This document shows, one piece after another, positions 33,852 to 40,149 of a stretch of DNA of 53,557 nt. The notes below the pieces were generated by a model that was not told the DNA's origin, ran no database searches, and worked only from the letters and a program-made list of their open reading frames with translations. Position 1 is the first letter of the stretch; each line of letters opens with the position of its first letter. The translations under genes and the position numbers were made by a program. The stretch covers positions 1 through 53,557 of the forward strand of contig JAKSLM010000016.1 of assembly GCA_024401225.1 (NCBI GenBank). Direction: 5' to 3'. Source of the DNA: Bacteroidaceae bacterium. Lineage in GTDB: Bacteria > Bacteroidota > Bacteroidia > Bacteroidales > Bacteroidaceae.

Positions 33852-34799
33852 TCACACTTCCTTATTCTTCACTACCGACTCATAGTAAGCCACGTAGTCG
33901 TCCTTCTGGTCGCTTGCCATCCAGGCCATAGCTGAGCGAGGGTGGTCATTCTGCGAACCGGTGATCATGTATGGGATGAAGTAGCCCCAGTCGATCTCCT
34001 TCTGCAATGGATGAACATGATCCTGGATGCACTTGAGGATAGGCTCGAGCTTGTACTTAGGATTCTTGAGGAACGAGATGAGCAGCTCCATAGGGCAGTT
34101 GCCTGCACCGCGACCAATGCCGAGCATCGTAGCATCGAGCATGTTGGCACCGCTGCGTATGCACTCGATAGTGTTGGCGAATGCCAACTGAGTGTTGTTG
34201 TGACCATGGAAACCGATAGTCTTGCCAGGCAAAGCATCGATGTACTTGCTTACAAGGCCGTGGATATCCTCCGAATAGAGGCTTCCGAAACTGTCGACGA
34301 GGTAGAAGGTACCAACGCGCGAGTTGGCTACATCCTCAAGCACCTGGTCGAGCACGCGCTCCCCAACCTTCGATACAGCCATGAGGTTGATCGTAGCCTC
34401 ATAGCCCTTGTCCATCACGTGGTGAGCCAATTCGATAGCCTTGTCAATCTGATAGTCGTAGCAAGCCACGCGGAACAGGTCGACCACGCTCTCGTCCTTA
34501 GGACGGATGTCATCAAACTTGATGCGGCCTATGTCGGCCATAACCGAAAGCTTGGTGTTGGTATTGTTGTCGCCTACTATCTCGCGGAGCTCATCCTCAG
34601 CACAGAACTTCCACGGACCGTACTCAGAGCGTGGGAACTGGTCCTCACTGCTTATGTAGCCGATCTCCATATAGTCCACCCCTGCCTCTACGCACGAGTT
34701 GTATACGCCCTTCACAAAGTCCTTGCTGAACTGCCATTTATTCATCAACCCACCATCGCGAACGGTGCAGTCGAGAATCTTGATTTCTTTTCTAAACAT
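33852..34799 (-). CDS. HMGL-like aldolase (4-hydroxy-2-oxovalerate-aldolase-like)
   Basis: A 315-aa DRE-TIM-barrel enzyme. The N-terminal KILDCTVRDGGLMNKW is the metal/pyruvate-binding 'CTxRDGG' motif. YMEIGYIS near 44, GTFYLVDSFGSLYSEDI near 160-176, and GFHGHNNTQLAFANT near 192-206 with the HxH ligands follow. Length fits the group that includes HMG-CoA lyase, homocitrate synthase and oxovalerate aldolase. The start is the ATG at 34799, one base after the stop of the chorismate mutase gene. Sugar/keto acid cleavage or condensation with pyruvate or acetyl-CoA is likely; the exact reaction is not known. It lies in an operon with the chorismate mutase. Confidence 0.82.
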   Translation of the reverse strand: MFRKEIKILDCTVRDGGLMNKWQFSKDFVKGVYNSCVEAGVDYMEIGYISSEDQFPRSEYGPWKFCAEDELREIVGDNNTNTKLSVMADIGRIKFDDIRPKDESVVDLFRVACYDYQIDKAIELAHHVMDKGYEATINLMAVSKVGERVLDQVLEDVANSRVGTFYLVDSFGSLYSEDIHGLVSKYIDALPGKTIGFHGHNNTQLAFANTIECIRSGANMLDATMLGIGRGAGNCPMELLISFLKNPKYKLEPILKCIQDHVHPLQKEIDWGYFIPYMITGSQNDHPRSAMAWMASDQKDDYVAYYESVVKNKEV

Positions 34800-34800
34800 A

Positions 34801-35109
34801 TTATATATTTTTGATTTTCTTTTCTTCATCGATGAAGTATTGTATCAGATTGTCATACATCCGTTCCACCACGTCGGCATTCAGCCCGCACTCCTCAGCC
34901 CATCGGCGTCGGCATTCCAGCACCGCCCTTCTGCGTTCAGGCGCCTCAATGCTTCCTGGAGTGCTGTCCTTATACTTCACCACCTCCTTCACGTACTGGA
35001 AACGCTGGCTTAGCAGGTCGATTATCACGTGGTCGATACGGTCAATCTCGTTGCGCACCTCTGCTATGTTAGTACATTCCGAAGGCTTCTTGCTGTTTAT
35101 GTTAAGCAT
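34801..35109 (-). CDS. Chorismate mutase, AroQ type
   Basis: A 102-aa all-helical protein. EVRNEIDRIDHVIIDLLSQRFQYVKEVVKYK holds the first long helix with the catalytic Arg and Lys of the AroQ/PchB class, and the second half has APERRRAVLECRRRWAEECGLN. It converts chorismate to prephenate, or as isochorismate-pyruvate lyase splits isochorismate; I cannot tell which from this. It is not fused to prephenate dehydratase or DAHP synthase, as in the core aromatic pathway. The pairing with an aldolase suggests a specialised pathway. I start at MLNINSKKP, since a promoter box lies at 35153-35160 and the longer reading would cross it. Confidence 0.85.
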   Translation of the reverse strand: MLNINSKKPSECTNIAEVRNEIDRIDHVIIDLLSQRFQYVKEVVKYKDSTPGSIEAPERRRAVLECRRRWAEECGLNADVVERMYDNLIQYFIDEEKKIKNI

Positions 35110-35445
35110 CAATTGTTGTTCTACTTTTGTTGTTTGTAAATGAAATGGGTTGCAAATATACCACATTTTTTTCACACTACCCTCATTTTGTCACAGAAAC
35201 TGGCAAAAAAGCGTGATATTGTTATGTTTCCTATCCATACTACCGCCCGCCGCTCGCTGTTCTGCCACCGCCGACGGTTATCCTACCATTAACACTTACA
35301 ATGGCAATCCCATCTTTCGCATCCCTACAACACCTACCTTTGCAGCGTCTAGACAAAAAAGAGCCCCCTCCCGACCTCCCTCCATAGGGGAGGAGAAGAG
35401 AACTCATAAACTTAAGAACTTAAAAACTCAAAAACAATGTCAATT
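35110..35445. other. Intergenic stretch in front of rubredoxin
   Basis: Divergent space with the chorismate mutase promoter on one side and a GGGGAGG hairpin repeat plus AACTTAAAAACTC words (35365-35437) on the other. No gene seen; a rubredoxin promoter is not obvious. Confidence 0.5.
35153..35160 (-). promoter_or_regulatory. -7 box of the chorismate mutase/aldolase pair
   Basis: TATATTTG on the minus strand, 43 nt before the ATG at 35109. The -33 element is weak. Confidence 0.5.
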
Positions 35446-35625
35446 ATGGAAAAGTTCAAATGTGACGTCTGTGGTTGGGAATACGATCCTGCCAGAGGCG
35501 ATGCGAAAGCAGGCATCAAGCCAGGTACCCCATTCGAGGACCTGCCATCCGACTACACTTGTCCTCAATGTGGAGCCGACAAGGGTTCATTCTCAAAATG
35601 TAAGGCAGGCATGAAGTGCAAATAG
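35446..35625 (+). CDS. Rubredoxin
   Basis: A 59-aa iron electron carrier. CDVC (near residue 5) and CPQC (near 39) hold the four Cys ligands; [10 protein letters not shown], the acidic loop [12 protein letters not shown] and the end CGADKGSF are standard. The C-terminal tail KCKAGMKCK has two extra Cys beyond the normal end (about 52-54 aa), which is unusual. An upstream ATG at 35437 adds three residues and is equally possible. It may feed electrons to the superoxide reductase; that is a known link in other anaerobes, but inferred here. Confidence 0.92.
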   Translation: MEKFKCDVCGWEYDPARGDAKAGIKPGTPFEDLPSDYTCPQCGADKGSFSKCKAGMKCK

Positions 35626-35704
35626 TCCTTGCAAGCATTCACTCATCTCCTTGCAGGGGAATCGGTCAACTCCTTGCAAGGAGTAATCCATTTCCTTGCA
35701 AGGA
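35626..35704. repeat. Cluster of four TCCTTGCAAGGA palindromes
   Basis: TCCTTGCAAG at 35626, a decayed copy at 35647, CTCCTTGCAAGGAG at 35670-35683 and TCCTTGCAAGGA at 35693-35704. Spacing is about 22-24 nt. Same motif as the cluster at 11698-11776. Confidence 0.9.
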
Positions 35705-35721
35705 GATTTAATATCCGATAG

Positions 35722-35794
35722 TCGGGATGACGTGACTCGAACACGCGACTCCTACGTCCCGAACGTAGTGCGCTACCAACTGCGCTACACCCCG
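35722..35794 (-). tRNA. tRNA-Pro(CGG)
   Basis: 73 nt fold into a full cloverleaf: acceptor CGGGGTG/CATCCCG with one G-U, D arm GCGC/GCGC, anticodon stem CTACG/CGTAG with loop TTCGGGA giving anticodon CGG, and a T arm with TTCGAGT. CCA is not encoded. It marks the edge between ordinary genome and the AT-rich defence island, which lies on its 5' side. Confidence 0.93.
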
Positions 35795-35850
35795 CTGCTT
35801 TCCTTGAAAGTCAACAACTTAGCAATTTTAAGTCTATTTTTCGACCTCAA

Positions 35851-35872
35851 ATTGGTGGAACATTGGTGGAAC
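35851..35872. repeat. Tandem 11-bp repeat ATTGGTGGAAC
   Basis: Two exact head-to-tail copies next to the 5' end of the tRNA gene. Such short direct repeats beside a tRNA resemble arm-type integrase sites, but no integrase gene is visible. Confidence 0.7.
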
Positions 35873-35980
35873 ATTTTGAAATGACACCCTATTTTATCCT
35901 CCACAATATCATTAACTTTCAAGAGCACTTTTGCTAAAGAAATGGACTATCATCGCTACCGCCCACACTTTTTGCAGATG

Positions 35981-36012
35981 CAAAGTTACTATTTTTTCTT
36001 GAATTACACAAA
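35981..36012 (-). promoter_or_regulatory. Strong promoter-like pair without an evident gene
   Basis: TTTG (36009-36012), 20 nt, TAACTTTG (35981-35988) on the minus strand. The next feature downstream is tRNA-Pro, about 180 nt away. Confidence 0.55.
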
Positions 36013-36158
36013 ATTCACATTGATTATATTTGTCATCTACCAATAAAACCTCATTTTTCAACTACTTTGATTTCCATCTCAACAGACTTTCTTTTTGTAT
36101 ATTGCGGCAAATGAAACAATGATTCATTAGTGTTCCTTACATTATTTGACAAGTACAA

Positions 36159-37679
36159 CTATTCAAATAGTCCCATAATCTTTGCGTTACCTTCCTCAAT
36201 AGTCTTGATAAAATCAGATTTAACATCAGCCTGCATTGGAGATCTTTTTACTAATTCTAGAATATTATCAAGTTGCTTCTTCCGTTCTCTCTTCATTCTG
36301 TTTGTTTCCTCATTTTGTGCTCTACCCATAGACTTGAGAAGACAACTAAGGAATTTACCTACAGCATTGAAAAGAGTAACTAAATTATGTGCATTTTTTA
36401 GGTTCTCCAGAAGTTTAATATCGTCAAGAGTACTTAATATCGCAGGTACGTCATTTACATGTGCTAATATATTTCTTTCAGGTTCTTTTTTACAGATGCT
36501 TTCAAATTTGTTGCTAAATTCGGTTGATTCCCTCATCAGTACTTCATCATCCTCTGGTATCATAGCATGAATGCTTGTCCACAGACTCTTTTCATTTTGT
36601 CCCTTGTCGAATCCGTAGAAATGCTCTAATGCTGAATCTTTTGTAATATAGATTCTTGAAAGGAAAAATTCCTTCTCGAATGGAGTCTCTGCAATGATAT
36701 AATTTCTTAGTGCACAAGCTAATTCTCCACCCATGAAATAGATCAGCATCTGTGCAGAAGCCAACTCTTGAAAATCTCCTACAATTTTTGGTGGGTTTTT
36801 CATTTGTGTAACTTCTAACAAATACTCTGCAACCTTCTTAAACCGTTTCTTCTGTGAATAGAAACCATCAATATTCTTGGAAGCCTGTTCAATAAATTTT
36901 TCTAGTATCGGAACAAAATCCTCTTGTTTATTTAGACGTTCAGCTACCAGAGATACAACTTCAGAGACTATTGATTTTTCACACCTGTTGTAATTGCTGT
37001 TAATTAATGATTTTGTTAATAAACTATTGATTGTTAGTTTTAGGTGCAAAACAAACTTTCGTATGCGTTCTGTCAATGCTAGGAATGGATTACATACAGA
37101 TTTTGTCATTTCCTCTATGTTGACAGATATTGTAAGATTGTAAACGAACTCTATATCCTTATTGTAATGATATGTGATGTCCCTTAATTCCTTATTCTTT
37201 AATTTTGACTCGCTGAAATCTAACAAATCATTAGTGATCGTTTCTAATTCTATATTGAACTGTGAAAGATTTAATTCCGTTAGCCTTTGCTGTAGTTTCT
37301 TAATAAATGCCTTGTTCTGATTGCGCACTTTTGTATCTTTGAAATAATATAAGGACTTATAGCACTCCTGGATATTCGCATAAATGAGCTTCGTGTAATA
37401 TAGGTTCTCAAATTGAGAACTGCAACAAAGGGCAGCCCTTAACGTTGCACACAAGTCAATTGCCGAATAGTTTATTACTAAAAGAATCTCATCGCAAAGA
37501 TCTAATATCTGAAACAATGGTTTACTTTGAGGATTTGAATTTTTCTCATTTGTCCGATAATGTTCTAACGCCCAATCTTGTTCATCAAGAGCAGGTCGGA
37601 CATCATTGATCGTAGCTCCTAAAGCCTCATAGAGATTACGGAAAGAAGGTGCATTATAAATTGGATTGAGCTTCGACAT
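36159..37679 (-). CDS. Helical protein with HEPN-type RNxxxH motif
   Basis: A 506-aa, mostly helical, AT-rich protein that I do not recognise. The notable feature is RNILAH near residues 401-406, which fits the RNxxxH motif of HEPN ribonucleases, in a helix followed by VNDVPAILSTLDDIKLLENL. A second helical unit in the first 200 residues (with CATLRAALCCSSQFENLYYTK) may be a non-catalytic HEPN-like repeat. It lies downstream of the defence operon in the same direction, 27 nt after the decayed DUF1016 gene. A toxin or effector role is plausible; a chance match to a six-residue motif is the alternative. Confidence 0.6.
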   Translation of the reverse strand: MSKLNPIYNAPSFRNLYEALGATINDVRPALDEQDWALEHYRTNEKNSNPQSKPLFQILDLCDEILLVINYSAIDLCATLRAALCCSSQFENLYYTKLIYANIQECYKSLYYFKDTKVRNQNKAFIKKLQQRLTELNLSQFNIELETITNDLLDFSESKLKNKELRDITYHYNKDIEFVYNLTISVNIEEMTKSVCNPFLALTERIRKFVLHLKLTINSLLTKSLINSNYNRCEKSIVSEVVSLVAERLNKQEDFVPILEKFIEQASKNIDGFYSQKKRFKKVAEYLLEVTQMKNPPKIVGDFQELASAQMLIYFMGGELACALRNYIIAETPFEKEFFLSRIYITKDSALEHFYGFDKGQNEKSLWTSIHAMIPEDDEVLMRESTEFSNKFESICKKEPERNILAHVNDVPAILSTLDDIKLLENLKNAHNLVTLFNAVGKFLSCLLKSMGRAQNEETNRMKRERKKQLDNILELVKRSPMQADVKSDFIKTIEEGNAKIMGLFE

Positions 37680-37706
37680 TATATTGTATATTTGTTAATG
37701 AGTTAT

Positions 37707-38036
37707 TTATGTTTGTTCATCCGATTTGCAGTCTTCATCCTCTGGAATCAGTGCTTTCTAGCCTTCCTCTGGTGGCAACAGTTCCTTCAGTTTGTTGAGA
37801 GTTGTCTTGTAGGTTGCAACGCCCATTGGCTTGAGATAATCCTGAAGGACATACTCAACGTATGCTTTGTTTGCCTTCTTGCACAGGATGAGACCTACTG
37901 ATGGATTCTCGTCAAGTAATCACAATTCGGTAGTCCCGACTACCGAATTAGGTATTTCAATTTTGGCAGTCACAACTGCCAAATTAAATTCTTCGTTAGC
38001 CTGCAATTCGCTAATCCGGATTAGTGAATTATCCAT
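37707..38036 (-). pseudogene. Decayed DUF1016 (YhcG-type) nuclease gene
   Basis: On the minus strand the frame reads MDNSLIRISELQANEEF and onward, stops at a TGA, then continues in the same frame with DENPSVGLILCKKANKAYV, EYVLQDYLKPMGVATYKTT and LPPEEG before a second stop. That tail is the conserved C-terminus of DUF1016 proteins, homologous to NPSIGLLLCRTKSEKK and TLRGMTQPLGVSEYE in the intact copy at 44.3-45.4 kb. The nuclease core and the N-terminal half are gone. Three AATT-bounded palindromes fill the N-terminal remnant. A recent loss in a duplicated gene is likely. Confidence 0.85.
37924..38030. repeat. Three AATT-bounded palindromes inside the DUF1016 remnant
   Basis: 37924-37949 (12-bp perfect arms), 37959-37985 (8-bp perfect core) and 38005-38030 (13-bp arms, one mismatch). 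Each is 26-27 bp and begins and ends with AATT. Arms differ in the centre (CGGTAGTC, TTGGCAGT, CGCTAATCC), so they are a family, not copies. Confidence 0.9.
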
Positions 38037-38122
38037 ATTTTTATTCTCATGACTATTGAGGGTGTATCAAGAGCATTATGACTTTTGATACACTCTCGTC
38101 TCATTTGGTCTATTGATTGTTA

Positions 38123-38734
38123 CTATAGCTTGTTTATCAAAACCTTTATTTCAAGTAGTTTGTTATCGATATTGTTGAGCATAGTAAGAATAAGAGATGT
38201 ACGCTCTGCCGAATAATCGGCAATATTATCCGTTATTTCAATATCTTTTGGTTCAGATTCGCTCGCATTTGTTTGTGTTAGAAGGTTTCTTAACTCTTTA
38301 AGATAAACTTTAAGTTGTTCATCGTTTTTGTTTAGTTCTGCATGGATTTTTCCATGAGAGTTTTCTAAGATATACTTAAAAATGCTTTTCTTTCGAGTTC
38401 TAATTCGATGTTCGAAACTGACAACTTTTTTGTAATCAATTTGTTGCCCGTTGCTGTTTTGGAATGTATTATCTAATTCTTCAAGAATTCCTTCTATTAC
38501 TCCAATTTTAGCAAGGTACATATCTTTCTCTATCCTTTTATCTTGAACTTCTTTTTCTAAAATCCATGCTATATAGATGCCCATGATAATGGTAACTATA
38601 AGGGTAATAACATCTACTATATTGAATGTGAGTTCAAGAGTACATTCCAACACTTGCCATTTATTTCCTATAATCCAACCAATAGCAAGAATTATGATTC
38701 CAAGGACTATTTCAGCGGTTGTTCTTTTGCTCAT
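38123..38734 (-). CDS. Two-helix membrane protein, last gene of the defence operon
   Basis: A 203-aa protein with transmembrane helices at about 7-24 and 38-56, then a cytosolic helical part of 140 residues with many charged residues. I know no family. Its start overlaps the DUF4325 gene by 23 nt, so it is translated in coupling with it. In defence gene sets a small membrane protein at the end often acts as the effector that damages the membrane or as an anchor for a sensor. That role is inferred from position; there is no motif to prove it. Confidence 0.75.
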   Translation of the reverse strand: MSKRTTAEIVLGIIILAIGWIIGNKWQVLECTLELTFNIVDVITLIVTIIMGIYIAWILEKEVQDKRIEKDMYLAKIGVIEGILEELDNTFQNSNGQQIDYKKVVSFEHRIRTRKKSIFKYILENSHGKIHAELNKNDEQLKVYLKELRNLLTQTNASESEPKDIEITDNIADYSAERTSLILTMLNNIDNKLLEIKVLINKL

Positions 38735-39053
38735 AGGCTTCTTTGAGATATTGGTTGATTTCTTCTATATACTCTTCATCTTCTTGCGATACAAGTTCTA
38801 ATGTTTCGAGTATTGTACTATATGCTATGTTATCTATGCGAATTAAACCGCCAAAAGCTTCTTCCAAAAAGGAAGTCCCCAAACCAGCAGTTCCATCTAA
38901 TATCACACACAATTTTTCATTAGAATCTATTGCTTCTTTCAACTTAGGGAGAAGAACTTGTGTCCTGAACTCCTGTCCAGAATGATCACCTTCCTTGGGA
39001 AATCTTGCGCCAGGAATGCGACTAAAGTCTTTTGCTATTGATATTGTTATCAT
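38712..39053 (-). CDS. DUF4325 STAS-like protein
   Basis: A 113-aa protein. EFRTQVLLPKLKEAI and KLCVILDGTAGLGTSFLEEAFGGL (residues about 29-70) are the DUF4325 signature, a STAS-like fold related to anti-sigma factor antagonists. The GTSFLEEAFGG loop is where phosphorylatable Ser or Thr lie in true STAS antagonists. It starts within the end of the GHKL gene (4-nt overlap) and overlaps the next gene by 23 nt, so the three form one translational unit. By analogy it may bind the GHKL partner as an on/off switch. Confidence 0.85.
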   Translation of the reverse strand: MITISIAKDFSRIPGARFPKEGDHSGQEFRTQVLLPKLKEAIDSNEKLCVILDGTAGLGTSFLEEAFGGLIRIDNIAYSTILETLELVSQEDEEYIEEINQYLKEAYEQKNNR

Positions 39054-40147
39054 ACGTTATTTAAATGTTTGTTGTTTTCATTAAGTTCCCAATATATATA
39101 TGTTCCTACGAATTGATTTTTGAGGGTTTTATATATATTGTTTTTACAATCAGCAAGTGCATCATTTGTAATTATTACTAAATTTGATATTTGATTATCA
39201 CTAAAAGCCTTATATACTCCTGGTAATCCTTTACCTCTATAGTAGTTACCTGTTGCTGTTTTATGAATACTTCCATCAAGAAGCAACCGCAAGAAGTCGC
39301 CATTATTTTGAGGTTTAAGGATATTGAATATTCGTGATAAGTATTTCCAGAATTTACCTTTTTCGTTCTTATTGATACTTTCAATAATTCCGACTCCGTA
39401 GTCAATAAACGAAAAACATGCTTTGTTTTTTTCTTTATTATATGAGACAGTAGTGTACCAGTGATGCTCATTTGGACCATTTAACGATGCGTGGTTGTTG
39501 GTGTTCTGCATCAATTCAAGGTATGTTCTTTGTACACCTGTACATCTTTTAGGTTCCCCCCATATCATTTTTGAAACAGTTGATATTAAACGATCTGACA
39601 AGTCAGAGTCAACCGTTTTATTTGCATGAGTAAAGATACCTTTATGACCTCGAATGGTTATTTGATCTCCACGCGTCTCATATAAGTGCTCAAAGAATCC
39701 AGAATTCAGCAGTGACATCCTTGCGCTATATTTTTTAGGATGATCACCATTGAAATCCACCATTTGGTTCTTAAATTTAATCATGATTGAAAGTAAAACA
39801 ATAATCGCTCCACTTGCAATCTTATCTACATTTTTAAGTACAACGAATACCTTTTCTCTCTTTTGCAAAGAGTGTTCCAGTGTACTTATAAACTCCAAAG
39901 TACCTTCTGGATTTTCTATCATTGATAGACACTTAGGAGCTTCTATATGCTTATAATTATGATATGCGCGTTCTATTTGTTTGGCTTGTTTCTCAATACT
40001 TAATCTTCTGCGGATTTCTTCTTTTGAGAGACCTTGCAACATACGCCTTTTCACTCTCTTGTTTTTTAGAGAGCGGACTTTCAGTCGGAATGATTTTCTA
40101 GCAATATTTGAAATTACTCTTTTTTGCTTTGCTGTTAATTTCTTCAT
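39050..40147 (-). CDS. GHKL ATPase with N-terminal STAS-like part
   Basis: A 365-aa protein. After a very basic N-terminus (residues 1-60) comes a STAS-like region (TLEFISTLEHSLQKREKVFVVL and ASGAIIVLLSIM, about 85-160). The C-terminal half is a GHKL/histidine-kinase-type ATPase: N box ELMQNTNNHA near 211-220, G1 box DYGVGI near 249-254 and G2 box GKGLPGVY near 303-310. No His phosphoacceptor (H box) is seen, so it is more like SpoIIAB/anti-sigma kinases than a sensor kinase. It begins 2 nt after the methylase gene, tying it to the restriction part of the operon. Confidence 0.82.
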   Translation of the reverse strand: MKKLTAKQKRVISNIARKSFRLKVRSLKNKRVKRRMLQGLSKEEIRRRLSIEKQAKQIERAYHNYKHIEAPKCLSMIENPEGTLEFISTLEHSLQKREKVFVVLKNVDKIASGAIIVLLSIMIKFKNQMVDFNGDHPKKYSARMSLLNSGFFEHLYETRGDQITIRGHKGIFTHANKTVDSDLSDRLISTVSKMIWGEPKRCTGVQRTYLELMQNTNNHASLNGPNEHHWYTTVSYNKEKNKACFSFIDYGVGIIESINKNEKGKFWKYLSRIFNILKPQNNGDFLRLLLDGSIHKTATGNYYRGKGLPGVYKAFSDNQISNLVIITNDALADCKNNIYKTLKNQFVGTYIYWELNENNKHLNNV

Positions 40148-40149
40148 TC

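Larger units (their letters stand above)
35795..36158. other. Stretch between tRNA-Pro and the HEPN-like gene
   Basis: AT-rich and without gene. It holds a tandem 11-bp repeat (35851-35872) and a minus-strand promoter (35981-36012) that points toward the tRNA, possibly left from a lost gene. Confidence 0.6.

Noticed and set aside
33942-34814. A 290-codon open frame antisense to the aldolase
   Set aside because: Shadow of a well-supported gene.
35722-35794. tRNA 3'-end as attachment site for the island
   Set aside because: The island lies on the 5' side of the tRNA, and no repeat of the 3' end is seen in this window.
37924-38030. Palindromes read as CRISPR or terminator hairpins
   Set aside because: Arms differ from one another, lie within a coding remnant, and have no T run.
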